Part shown: piece after piece, positions 37,351-45,669 of the stretch
How positions within the stretch are numbered: the stretch's first letter is position 1
Layout of the letters: each line of letters opens with the position of its first letter
DNA from: Clostridia bacterium
Lineage (GTDB): Bacteria > Bacillota_A > Clostridia > Oscillospirales > CAG-272
Assembly (NCBI GenBank): GCA_017501345.1
Contig: JAFVXC010000043.1
Location: 1 to 64,000, forward strand
Direction: 5' to 3'
Length of the DNA: 64,000 nt
Position numbers and translations under genes: made by a program
The notes under the pieces: generated by a model
Database searches by the model: none
The model's input: only the letters and a program-made list of their open reading frames with translations
Told to the model about the DNA's origin: nothing

Positions 37351-37998
37351 TCAAGTCATCTTTTCCTGCTTGACCTTATGGTCAATGACGTGGCGGGAGG
37401 CAAGCTCCTTCATCACGTCGTCGATCGAGATGCCCATTTCGATCATCAGTACCATCACATGGTAGACGAGGTCTGCGATCTCATAGACAGTTTCCTTTTT
37501 GTCGTCTGCCTTACCCGCAATGATGACCTCGGTACACTCCTCGCCGACCTTTTTCAGGATCTTGTCGATTCCCTTATTAAAGAGGTAGGTCGTGTACGAG
37601 CCCTCCTTCGGATCGAGCTTTCTGCCGCGGATGACCTCCATCAGGGCGTCAAGCGAGAAGTCGTGCAGGGTATCGCTTTCAAAGACCGAGTCGTTGAAGC
37701 ACGAATCGGTGCCCGTATGGCAGGCGGGGCCGTCCTTAAAGACGACGACGGTCAGAGCGTCTCTGTCGCAGTCGGTCTCGATGCGCACGATGTGCTGACG
37801 GTTGCCCGAGGTCTCGCCCTTGCGCCAAAGCTCCTGCCGTGACCTGGACCAGAAGCAGGTCATTTCCTCGCGGATGCTGATCTCCAGCGATTCGCGGTTC
37901 ATATACGCGACGGTCAGTACCTTTTTCGATTCGGCATCCACCACAACTGCGGGGATCAGACCGTCCTTGCCGAATTTCAGTTCGTCAATCGTAATCAT
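37351..37998 (-). CDS. hisI: Bifunctional phosphoribosyl-AMP cyclohydrolase / phosphoribosyl-ATP pyrophosphatase
   Basis: A 215-residue HisIE fusion for the second and third steps of histidine synthesis. The N-terminal HisI part (1-~110) has VLTVAYMNRESLE, WSRSRQELWRKGE and DCDRDALTV, with metal-binding DCD. The C-terminal HisE part has GSYTTYLFNKG and KVGEECTEVIIAGK. It is the last gene of the his operon, after hisF. The gene is also written hisIE. Confidence 0.96.
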   Translation of the reverse strand: MITIDELKFGKDGLIPAVVVDAESKKVLTVAYMNRESLEISIREEMTCFWSRSRQELWRKGETSGNRQHIVRIETDCDRDALTVVVFKDGPACHTGTDSCFNDSVFESDTLHDFSLDALMEVIRGRKLDPKEGSYTTYLFNKGIDKILKKVGEECTEVIIAGKADDKKETVYEIADLVYHVMVLMIEMGISIDDVMKELASRHVIDHKVKQEKMT

Positions 37999-38034
37999 TT
38001 CTTCATATGCCTTCCCTTAATAATTATTACCGTC

Positions 38035-38793
38035 TCAGATCCGCATCGGGATTCCCTTCGCGGAAAGCTCGCGCTTCAGGTCATCGATGTCGACCTCTCC
38101 GAAGTGGAAGATCGATGCGGCAAGTCCCGCGTCAACCTTCGGGAGAGTCTTGAAGAGAACCTCAAAGTCCTCCTTCTTCCCTGCGCCGCCCGATGCAATC
38201 ACGGGTACGTCCACAATATTACAGACCGCCTCGAGCATTTCAAGGTCAAAGCCCTCCTTCACGCCGTCGGTGTCGATGCTGTTCAGCACGATCTCTCCGG
38301 CACCTGCCCGAACACCGTTTTTGATCCATTCGAGCGCGTCAAGCCCCGTATTCTCTCTGCCGCCCTTCGCGAATACGCGGAAAACGCCGTCCACGCGCTT
38401 CACATCGACCGACAGCACCACGCACTGATCACCGTAGCGACGCGCCGCCTCGCCGATCAGCGAGGGGTTGCGGATCGCACCCGAATTGACGCTGACCTTA
38501 TCTGCACCGCACTTCAGGACGCGGTCGAAATCGTCGAGCGTATTGATGCCACCGCCGACCGTCAGGGGAATGAAGATCTTGCTCGCGACCTCGCAGAGGA
38601 TGTCGGTAAAGAGTGCGCGCCCCTCTGCAGAGGCAGTGATATCGTAAAATACAAGCTCATCTGCGCCGCATTCGCTGTAAAACTCCGCAAGCTTCACAGG
38701 CGATGAAACATCGGCAAGCCCGAGGAAATTTACACCCTTCACGACTCTGCCGTTCTTCACGTCAAGGCAAGGAATGATTCGCTTTGTAATCAT
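38035..38793 (-). CDS. hisF: Imidazole glycerol phosphate synthase subunit HisF
   Basis: A 252-residue (beta/alpha)8 cyclase subunit. With HisH it turns PRFAR and ammonia into IGP and AICAR. The catalytic aspartates lie in PCLDVKNGRVVKG (about 11) and LNSIDTDG (about 130). GGAGGG precedes the ATG, which overlaps the hisA stop by 4 bases. Confidence 0.97.
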   Translation of the reverse strand: MITKRIIPCLDVKNGRVVKGVNFLGLADVSSPVKLAEFYSECGADELVFYDITASAEGRALFTDILCEVASKIFIPLTVGGGINTLDDFDRVLKCGADKVSVNSGAIRNPSLIGEAARRYGDQCVVLSVDVKRVDGVFRVFAKGGRENTGLDALEWIKNGVRAGAGEIVLNSIDTDGVKEGFDLEMLEAVCNIVDVPVIASGGAGKKEDFEVLFKTLPKVDAGLAASIFHFGEVDIDDLKRELSAKGIPMRI

Positions 38794-39518
38794 ATGCTTC
38801 CCTCCTGTACAAGTGCGACGGCTTCACCGAGATCGAGCATTCCCGTATAGAGCGCCTTTCCGAGGATCGCGCCGTAGATGCCCATATCGCACAGCTTTTT
38901 GACGTCGTCGAGGGTTGAAACACCGCCCGACGCCGTGAGATCCATCGAAAATTTCCCGACCATCTCACGATAAAGATCAATATTCGTGCCGCCGAGGAGT
39001 CCGTCCTTTGAAATATCGGTGCAGATCACCGTCCGAACGCCCCGTCTTTCAAGGCTTTCGCAGAAATCAAAGCACGAAACGTCCGATAATTCAAGCCAGC
39101 CCTTGACCGCGACCTTACCGTCGCGGAAATCAACGCCGACTGCAATTTTCTCTTTGTATTTGTCGAGCATCCGGTCGAGGAATTCGGGATCCTTCAAGGC
39201 TGCCGTGCCGAGAATGACACGCCCCGCACCTGCGTCGAGGTAGGTCTTTACCGTCTCCTCGTTTCGGATGCCGCCGCCGATCTCTGTGAAGAGGTCGGAG
39301 CGTCTGATGATCTCCTTTACCGTTTCGAGGTTCGGCGTGTTGCCGTCTCTCGCGCCCTCAAGGTCTACGAGGTGGAGGCATTCCGCGCCCGATCGGCGGA
39401 AGCCCTCTGCGACCCCCGCGGGATCGCTGCTGTAAACCGTCATTTGACTATAGTCTCCCTTGACAAGCCTGACCGCTTGTCCGCCGATCAGATCGATCGC
39501 AGGAAATAGCTTCAGCAT
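38790..39518 (-). CDS. hisA: ProFAR isomerase
   Basis: A 242-residue barrel enzyme that isomerises ProFAR to PRFAR. The catalytic Asp lies in PAIDLIGGQAVRLVKG (about 8) and the phosphate-binding GGGIRNEETV and ASGGVSTLDD loops are clear. It overlaps hisH by 7 bases and hisF by 4. GGAGG precedes its start. Confidence 0.97.
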   Translation of the reverse strand: MLKLFPAIDLIGGQAVRLVKGDYSQMTVYSSDPAGVAEGFRRSGAECLHLVDLEGARDGNTPNLETVKEIIRRSDLFTEIGGGIRNEETVKTYLDAGAGRVILGTAALKDPEFLDRMLDKYKEKIAVGVDFRDGKVAVKGWLELSDVSCFDFCESLERRGVRTVICTDISKDGLLGGTNIDLYREMVGKFSMDLTASGGVSTLDDVKKLCDMGIYGAILGKALYTGMLDLGEAVALVQEGSI

Positions 39519-40156
39519 TCCGTCACCCCTCCTTGCTCGATTTCACAGAATGCGCGCAGGATCGCAAGTCCGACCTTTCCGCTCTTCTCGGGGTGGAACT
39601 GCGTTCCGTATACGTTCCCACGCGCAACCGCCGCCGTCAGCGTTCCGCCGTATTCGGTCGATGCAATGACCGATTCGTCGCAGTCTGCGCCATAGAAGGA
39701 ATGGACGAAATACACGTAGTCCCCCTCCTTGATATATTTCCAAAGAGGGCTCTTCTTGCCACCGAAGGACAGTGCGTTCCAGCCAATATGCGGGATCTTC
39801 AGCGAAGTGCCCTCTCTGTCGTGTACCTCCTTGATCGGACGCACCGCACCGGGGATGAGTCCGAGCCCCTCGTGACAGCCGTATTCGTAGCTCTGCTGAA
39901 ACAGCATCTGCATTCCGAGGCAGATGCCGAGGAGCGGCTTTCCCGCCGCCGCCTCGCGCAGCACGACCTTGTCAAGCCCCGATTCGCGGAGCTTTCGTGC
40001 GGCATCCTCAAATGCGCCGACACCGGGGAGAATCAAACGGTCACAGGAGCGAATGACCGCTTCGTCACTCGTCACAACCGCCTCCGCGCCGATCGCCGCA
40101 AAGGAGCTCCTCAGCGAAAAGAGATTCCCGACTCCGTAATCAATAATTGCTATCAT
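39512..40156 (-). CDS. hisH: Imidazole glycerol phosphate synthase subunit HisH
   Basis: A 214-residue class I glutamine amidotransferase that supplies ammonia to HisF. The nucleophilic Cys is in GICLGMQML (about 79) and the His-Glu pair in QFHPEKSG (about 192). GGGGAG precedes the start, which overlaps hisB by 4 bases. Confidence 0.97.
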   Translation of the reverse strand: MIAIIDYGVGNLFSLRSSFAAIGAEAVVTSDEAVIRSCDRLILPGVGAFEDAARKLRESGLDKVVLREAAAGKPLLGICLGMQMLFQQSYEYGCHEGLGLIPGAVRPIKEVHDREGTSLKIPHIGWNALSFGGKKSPLWKYIKEGDYVYFVHSFYGADCDESVIASTEYGGTLTAAVARGNVYGTQFHPEKSGKVGLAILRAFCEIEQGGVTEC

Positions 40157-40743
40157 AAAAGGCTCCCCTTGGTCGAAGGGATCTCATCCGCACGGTCGGG
40201 ATCGAGTCGCACCGCCCCACGGAGTGCGCGTCCGAGCGCTTTGAACAGTCCCTCGATGATATGGTGGGAATTGCTTCCGTCAAGCTGTGCGACGTGCAAG
40301 GTAATACCTGCCGAACGCACGAAGCCAAGGAGAAATTCCTCAACGAGCTCGGTGTCAAAGCTGCCCACCTTCTCGGTCGGAATATCCATACGGTAAGCGA
40401 GATAGGGTCTGCCCGACACATCGATCACAACGCGGACGAGTGCCTCGTCCATCGGAAGAAGCATACTGCCGTAGCGATTGATGCCCTTGCAGTCCCCGAG
40501 TGCCTCACGGAGCGCCTGCCCGAGACAGATCGCAATGTCCTCAACGCTATGGTGATCGTCCACCTCAGTGTCGCCATTGCACCTTACGGTGAGGTCAAAT
40601 CTGCCGTGCGACGCAAAAAGCGTCAGCATATGGTCAAGGAAGCCGACTCCCGTCTTAATTTCTCCCTTTCCCGTTCCGTCGAGTGAAAGGGAAAGCCGGA
40701 TATCGGTTTCCTTCGTGGTTCTTTTGATCTCGGCTGTTCTCAC
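40153..40743 (-). CDS. hisB: Imidazoleglycerol-phosphate dehydratase
   Basis: A 196-residue monofunctional HisB with duplicated metal-binding motifs DDHHSVEDI (about 64) and NSHHIIEGLFK (about 163). It starts at GTG 40743 with AAAGGAGG 8 bases upstream. It is separated from hisC by a 166-base gap filled by repeat copy 7, so the operon may be modulated at this point. Confidence 0.96.
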   Translation of the reverse strand: MRTAEIKRTTKETDIRLSLSLDGTGKGEIKTGVGFLDHMLTLFASHGRFDLTVRCNGDTEVDDHHSVEDIAICLGQALREALGDCKGINRYGSMLLPMDEALVRVVIDVSGRPYLAYRMDIPTEKVGSFDTELVEEFLLGFVRSAGITLHVAQLDGSNSHHIIEGLFKALGRALRGAVRLDPDRADEIPSTKGSLL

Positions 40744-40768
40744 TTTGAACGCCTCCTTTTTTGTATTT

Positions 40769-40937
40769 GCAGGGGCGTTGCCCCCGCACCCCTACTCAAA
40801 AACTTCTTGAAAGAAGTTTCTGAGAACTTCAAGAACTTTTCTCAAAGAAAATATTTTTTTGCCTGAAAGGTTTTTGAAGATTCATAAGAAACTTTTTGGA
40901 AAAAGTTTCTTATGCGGAGCCCGAGGCAGAGCCTCGG
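40769..40937. repeat. Composite intergenic palindromic repeat, full copy (copy 7)
   Basis: GCAGGGGCGTTGCCCCCGC at the left, an AAACTTCTTGAAAGAAGTTT hairpin, an AT-rich centre, then an inverted half with AAACTTTTTGGAAAAAGTTT and CCGAGGC/GCCTCGG (40921-40937). It lies inside the his operon between hisB and hisC. Confidence 0.85.
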
Positions 40938-41995
40938 ATCATCTCCCCTCGTATCTCCTCGATCGCCTTCAGCAGCGCGTCCATATCGGCGCGTGTACCG
41001 ACTGTAATACGGTTATAATTTTTGATCCTACCCTTGCCGAAGAAGCGGACAAGGATACCACGCTCGCGGAGCTCGTAATACAGCGTTTCGCCATCCACGT
41101 CGGGCGATTCCGCGAATACGAAGTTCGCCTTGGAATCGGTCACCGTAAAGCCGAGGCGGCGAAGCTCTCTGATGGTATAATCACGGTTCTCCGCAATGAT
41201 GCGGCAGTTTTCGCGGTAATAATCCGCGTCGTCCACCGTTCTTTCACCCGCAAGCAGGGTCAGGCGATTCAGGCTGTACGGATTCGTCGAATATTTGATC
41301 TTCTCAAGATCTCTGATCAGTCCCTCGCTCGCCACCGCAAAGCCAAGCCGTCCGCCCGCAAGAGACGCCGACTTCGAGAAGGTTCTGACAACGAGAAGGT
41401 TGTCGTATTTCTTAACAAGCGGGATCGCGCTTTCACCACCGAAATCGACGTATGCCTCGTCAATCAGAACAACGCGATCCGGGTTCGACCGAACGATCTG
41501 TTCAACCTCGTCCCTCGAAAGGCAAAGCCCCGTCGGTGCGTTCGGATTCGCGATCACGACATTCTGTTCACAACCGATATAATCCCCGACCGCAACGCGG
41601 AAATCATCTCTGAGCGGTACGGTCTCGTACGGAACACCGTGAAGATCGGCGTAAACCTTATAAAATCCGTAGGATATATCGGGAAAACGCACACCCAAAT
41701 CGAAAAACGCCATAAAAGCGAAGTTCAGGATATCGTCCGAGCCGTTCGACACGAAGATGTTCTCGGCACCGTACCCAAAAAGTTCGCTGAGCTTTCCCTT
41801 CAAAGCCTTACATTCGGGATCGGGATAAAGCCTCAGATCTGCGACCTCGCTTCCGCTCAGCGCCGCGATCACACCAGCGGACGGCGGGAAGGGCGATTCG
41901 TTCGTATTCAACTTGATGTATTTCTTGTCACGCGGCTGCTCTCCGGGGGTATATGCCTCGAGCGCCGCGTATCGTTCGTTCAAAAAACGGCTCAC
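40910..41995 (-). CDS. hisC: Histidinol-phosphate aminotransferase
   Basis: A 361-residue class I/II PLP aminotransferase. The PLP lysine is in RTFSKSASLAGGRLG (about 225), with ANPNAPTG and LIDEAYVDF upstream. Substrate is imidazole acetol phosphate with glutamate. It starts at GTG 41995, overlapping the hisD stop (GTGA). Its final ~28 bases lie inside repeat copy 7, so the repeat's end encodes the last residues (RGSASGSA). Confidence 0.95.
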   Translation of the reverse strand: MSRFLNERYAALEAYTPGEQPRDKKYIKLNTNESPFPPSAGVIAALSGSEVADLRLYPDPECKALKGKLSELFGYGAENIFVSNGSDDILNFAFMAFFDLGVRFPDISYGFYKVYADLHGVPYETVPLRDDFRVAVGDYIGCEQNVVIANPNAPTGLCLSRDEVEQIVRSNPDRVVLIDEAYVDFGGESAIPLVKKYDNLLVVRTFSKSASLAGGRLGFAVASEGLIRDLEKIKYSTNPYSLNRLTLLAGERTVDDADYYRENCRIIAENRDYTIRELRRLGFTVTDSKANFVFAESPDVDGETLYYELRERGILVRFFGKGRIKNYNRITVGTRADMDALLKAIEEIRGEMIRGSASGSA

Positions 41996-43281
41996 TTCGT
42001 GTCCTTCCTTCTCTTGCCGCGCACAACTGCACTTTCGGCGTGTGCGGTCAGCCCTTCCTTGCGTGCGAAGTACGCTACGTCCTCGGCGACCGCTGCGAGG
42101 GCTTCCTCAGTGTAATAGGTAAACTGCGACTTCTTTACGAAATCGTCCACCGACAGGGGGCTCGAAAATCTTGCCGTTCCGCTCGTCGGAAGCGTATGGT
42201 TCGGTCCCGCGAAATAATCACCGAGCGCCTCGGGGCAATTTCTGCCCATAAAGATCGAGCCTGCGTGGCGGATCCTCGAAAGATAGTCAAACGGGTTGTC
42301 GACACAAAGCTCAAGATGCTCGGGAGCGATCTCATTCGCGACGTCGATCGCGAGATCGAGATCCTTCGCAACGATGATCTTGCCGTTACGGTCGATCGAC
42401 GTGCGCGCGATCTCTGCTCGCTCGAGCATCGGGATCTGCCGTTCAAGCGCATCGCTGACGCCCTTAGCGAGTGCCATCGAATCGGTGACGAGCACCGCCG
42501 ACGCCATTCTGTCGTGCTCTGCCTGCGAGAGAAGATCAGCGGCGACCACCTCGGGGTCACACTTTCCGTCCGCTACGACGAGGATCTCGCTCGGACCTGC
42601 GATCATATCGATCGCAACTCTGCCGAACACCTGCTTCTTTGCCTCTGCGACGAAGGCGTTTCCGGGGCCGACGATCTTGTCGACACGCGGAACGCTCTCG
42701 GTTCCGTACGCGAGCGCCGCAACTGCCTGTGCACCACCCACCTTGAAGATGCGGTCAACGCCCGCGATCTTCGCCGCCGCAAGGATGACGGGATTGACCT
42801 TGCCGTCCTTGCCGGGGGGAGTCACCATCACGATCATTTCGCATCCCGCGATCTTGGCGGGCACCGAGTTCATCAAGACCGACGAGGGATACGCCGCCGT
42901 TCCGCCGGGCACGTAAAGTCCGACGCGCTCGATCGGCATCACCTTCTGTCCGAGAACGATACCGTCTCTGTCCTCGATCACGAAGCTGTTCCGCACCTGC
43001 CGCTTATGGAACGCGTAGATATTCTCCTTCGCGCGCTTCATCACGTCGAGGAATTTCTCGTCGACGGACGCGAATGCCTCGTCGATCTCCTCCGCCGTGA
43101 CCTCAAGAGAGTCGAGCGTCACCTTGTCGAATTTTTCGCAGTACCCAAGAAGTGCTTTATCTCCGTTTGCTTTGACGTTTTCGATGATCTCCGAAACGGT
43201 TCCCGAAACGTCGATATCAGCATTCGGGCGCGCGAAGATCTCTTCGTTTGCCACCTCGCCGTATTCGTAAATTCGAATCAT
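41992..43281 (-). CDS. hisD: Histidinol dehydrogenase
   Basis: A 429-residue NAD-dependent zinc enzyme that makes the last two oxidations to histidine. GPGNAFVAEAKKQVFG (about 235) and the catalytic EHLELC and SGTARFSSPLSV segments are clear. AGAGGT precedes the ATG. It follows hisG by 13 bases. Confidence 0.96.
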   Translation of the reverse strand: MIRIYEYGEVANEEIFARPNADIDVSGTVSEIIENVKANGDKALLGYCEKFDKVTLDSLEVTAEEIDEAFASVDEKFLDVMKRAKENIYAFHKRQVRNSFVIEDRDGIVLGQKVMPIERVGLYVPGGTAAYPSSVLMNSVPAKIAGCEMIVMVTPPGKDGKVNPVILAAAKIAGVDRIFKVGGAQAVAALAYGTESVPRVDKIVGPGNAFVAEAKKQVFGRVAIDMIAGPSEILVVADGKCDPEVVAADLLSQAEHDRMASAVLVTDSMALAKGVSDALERQIPMLERAEIARTSIDRNGKIIVAKDLDLAIDVANEIAPEHLELCVDNPFDYLSRIRHAGSIFMGRNCPEALGDYFAGPNHTLPTSGTARFSSPLSVDDFVKKSQFTYYTEEALAAVAEDVAYFARKEGLTAHAESAVVRGKRRKDTK

Positions 43282-43294
43282 ATTCTACCTCTGT

Positions 43295-43930
43295 TCATCC
43301 GTTCTCAAGAATTTTATTGATCTCCTCGCACATACGGATGATCTCTCGATTTTTGAATTTATAGCTGACCTTGTTCGCAACGAGCCACGCGCTGATCTGT
43401 ACGATCGTATCTCGCGGCTCAAGGTCGTTCTCGTATAGGGTCTTGCCCGTCTCGACGATATCGACGATCACGTCGGAGAGTCCGAGGATCGGTGCAAGCT
43501 CGATCGAGCCGTTCAGCTTGATGATATCGATCTCTCGGCTCTTGCCCGCATAAAATTTCTTTGCAATATTCGGGAATTTCGTTGCAACACGGAGCGTCCG
43601 CTCTCTGTCGTCACGGAAATCCTTCTTACACGCAACCGCCATACGGCATTTACCCATACCGAGATCTGCGAGCTCGTAAATGTCGGGAGAATACTCGAGA
43701 ATGATGTCCTTTCCCGCAATGCCGACGTCTGCGGCACCTCTCTCGACGTAGATCACGACGTCCGAGGGCTTCACCCAGAAATAACGGATGCCGAGCTCCT
43801 CATTTTCGAAGATCAGCTTGCGGTTCTCTTCCTTGATCGAGGGGCAAGCATAACCCGCCTGCTCGAATATACCGTATGCCTTTTCACCGAGTCTGCCCTT
43901 CGGGAGGGCGATGTTAATCCACTGTTTCAA
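43295..43930 (-). CDS. hisG: ATP phosphoribosyltransferase, short form
   Basis: A 211-residue short HisG that needs HisZ. It carries INIALPKGRLGEKA, DVGIAGKD and the phosphate loop EIDIIKLNGSIELAP. No ATG fits; TTG at 43930 is chosen because GGGAGG lies 9 bases upstream and the product then begins LKQWINIALPKGR. It overlaps hisZ by 17 bases, indicating coupled translation of the two subunits. The C-terminal regulatory domain of long HisG is absent, as expected. Confidence 0.93.
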   Translation of the reverse strand: MKQWINIALPKGRLGEKAYGIFEQAGYACPSIKEENRKLIFENEELGIRYFWVKPSDVVIYVERGAADVGIAGKDIILEYSPDIYELADLGMGKCRMAVACKKDFRDDRERTLRVATKFPNIAKKFYAGKSREIDIIKLNGSIELAPILGLSDVIVDIVETGKTLYENDLEPRDTIVQISAWLVANKVSYKFKNREIIRMCEEINKILENG

Positions 43931-45032
43931 GGAGCACTGCCTCCCTTCCCTGCATTTTGTAAAGTGCACGGCAACGCATTGCGGTCGTCTCACCGCGCTC
44001 TGCACGAACCGTCCTGCCGCTCTCCTCAAGCGCATTCACCGCCGCGATCACGTCTCCGACGTCGTCTATGTCTCCGTACAGCAGAACCGCGTCAACGTCA
44101 TACCGTGCGGTGGGCGCATCAAGCGCATCGATCAATTCGGGATAGACCGCAAAGCCGATCGCCTCGGCACGCCTTCCCATCTTACGAATCAGGCTATCAT
44201 ACCGTCCGCCGAGGAGGATCGCCTCGGGAATACCGTCGACGTAGCCGCGAAAGATGATGCCATCATAATAGTTGCGGTCTCCCGCGATCGAAAAATCAAG
44301 ATAAAGTGAATCGAGGATGCCCCAAGCCTCCGCAACACGGGAGATCGTGAGAAGCTCGTCATACGCCGCCTGCATTTTGTCGCCGCGCACATACTCCGCA
44401 AGCTTCGGGAGCGCCGACTTGAGAGGCTCATATACAGAAGTCACAGCCGCGAGCGCCGATCCGTCAAGCCCTCTCTCCGAGAGGAACGCCGAAAGCCCCG
44501 GCAGATTCTTGTTTGCCATCAGAGCGAGCACCGCTCCGACGTCGCGGTCCTCAACACCGACAGACGCGAGCAGTCCGAGCAGGAAGCCCATATGCGAGAG
44601 GTCGAGCACGTAGCGGTCGCCGATCAATGAAAGGCTCTTTTCCGCCAGCATCAGAACCTCACCCGTGAGGTAGGGATCGATCCTTCCGATACACTCAAGC
44701 CCGGTCTGCCCGATCTCGCGGAAGCCCTCCGCACCGCCAGCGGTACGGTAGACCGTTTCGCTGTAGCAAAGCTTATGCGTGGCAGTCTCCTCCGCACCGA
44801 CGTTCTTGACGATTGAAAGCGTCACGTCGGGCTTCAGCGCCATCAGCTTTCCGTTCGTATCGGTAAAGGTCAGAATATTTTCGCAAACGAGAAAGCTCTT
44901 GTTGTGCGCGTAGAGGTCGTATTCCTCAAACTTGCTGACCTTAAATCTTGTATATCCGTAGCTGTGATAAAGCGCACGCAGACGGAGCACCGCCTCCTCA
45001 TTGCTGCGTAATATCTCCTTCGGTAAATTCAT
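43914..45032 (-). CDS. hisZ: ATP phosphoribosyltransferase regulatory subunit
   Basis: A 372-residue class II synthetase-like paralog of HisRS that forms the regulatory subunit with short HisG. Typical segments are LKPDVTLSIVKNV, ETVYRTAGG, REIGQTGLECIG and GGRYDSLI. It lacks the C-terminal anticodon-binding domain of true HisRS. AGAGGT precedes its ATG. It lies second in the operon after the YerC-like regulator. Confidence 0.94.
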   Translation of the reverse strand: MNLPKEILRSNEEAVLRLRALYHSYGYTRFKVSKFEEYDLYAHNKSFLVCENILTFTDTNGKLMALKPDVTLSIVKNVGAEETATHKLCYSETVYRTAGGAEGFREIGQTGLECIGRIDPYLTGEVLMLAEKSLSLIGDRYVLDLSHMGFLLGLLASVGVEDRDVGAVLALMANKNLPGLSAFLSERGLDGSALAAVTSVYEPLKSALPKLAEYVRGDKMQAAYDELLTISRVAEAWGILDSLYLDFSIAGDRNYYDGIIFRGYVDGIPEAILLGGRYDSLIRKMGRRAEAIGFAVYPELIDALDAPTARYDVDAVLLYGDIDDVGDVIAAVNALEESGRTVRAERGETTAMRCRALYKMQGREAVLLETVD

Positions 45033-45055
45033 AAATACCTCTTTCGTTTCGGTTC

Positions 45056-45343
45056 TTAGTCTTCTTTAATGCGCTCCAGCGTCGCACCGTATCCACCCGT
45101 TCCGTAATTGTAGCAACGGTTCACACGGCTGATCGTCGCGGTGCTTGCACCCGTTTCCTCAACGATCTTGCTGTACACCACCTGCTCGGAAAGCCGCTTT
45201 GCAACAAGGATGCGCTGTGCCATATCGGAAAGCTCCTTCTTCGTGAGCAGATCCTCAAGAAATGCGTCGCAGTCCTTCTCGTTTTCGAGGGAAAGAATCG
45301 CCTTTACCAGCAGGCGGTAGCCTTCGTTTTCGTGAAAATCCAT
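45056..45343 (-). CDS. yerC: TrpR-like regulator, YerC/YecD family
   Basis: A 95-residue helix-turn-helix protein of the TrpR-related YerC family. LLTKKELSDMAQRILVAKRL and TGASTATISRVNRCYNYG (read in shorter pieces: ELSDMAQRI; STATISRVNR) match TrpR recognition helices. It heads the complete his operon and has a palindrome in its own promoter, so it is probably the histidine repressor. Family members adjacent to his genes have been named HisR. Start 45343 is chosen for GAGGAGA upstream. Confidence 0.88.
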   Translation of the reverse strand: MDFHENEGYRLLVKAILSLENEKDCDAFLEDLLTKKELSDMAQRILVAKRLSEQVVYSKIVEETGASTATISRVNRCYNYGTGGYGATLERIKED

Positions 45344-45402
45344 TTCTGTTCTCCTCATTATATATATCGTTCAATGGGGAATATACTTTTTCAAAATAAA
45401 AT

Positions 45403-45439
45403 ACTTTAGTATGATAACACACTAAAGTAAAAAAGTCAA
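45403..45439 (-). promoter_or_regulatory. his operon promoter with overlapping operator
   Basis: On the minus strand TTGACT (45439-45434), 17 bases, TATCAT (45416-45411). An inverted repeat with arms ACTTTAGT (45403-45410) and ACTAAAGT (45421-45428) covers the -10, well placed for repression by the YerC-like protein. The following gap from 45440 to 45575 shows nothing else I can name. Confidence 0.82.
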
Positions 45440-45575
45440 GCATTTTCGCGTCACTTTTTTTGGTTTTTCGTGACTTTGTACACATCTGCCGATTTGGGTT
45501 CCCGAACGGGTGAGATTCTGTGCAATTCGACACGGCAAAAATGAAAAATATCCCCTTTTTTGGAAAAAACAAGGG

Positions 45576-45604
45576 TTGTTTTTTTCACCTGCCTACTGTA
45601 TAAT
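45576..45604 (+). promoter_or_regulatory. Promoter of the GH78 gene
   Basis: TTGTTT (45576-45581) and TATAAT (45599-45604) with 17-base spacing. Confidence 0.7.
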
Positions 45605-45669
45605 GAAAATAATGTAGGAATTTCACATAATTTTCCCTCAAAACCATAACGAAAGGTCAGGCTTCTCCT

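Noticed and set aside
6993..40937. Repeated units considered as a CRISPR array or insertion sequence
   Set aside because: Copies are dispersed between genes, palindromic, without spacers, transposase or clear target duplications.
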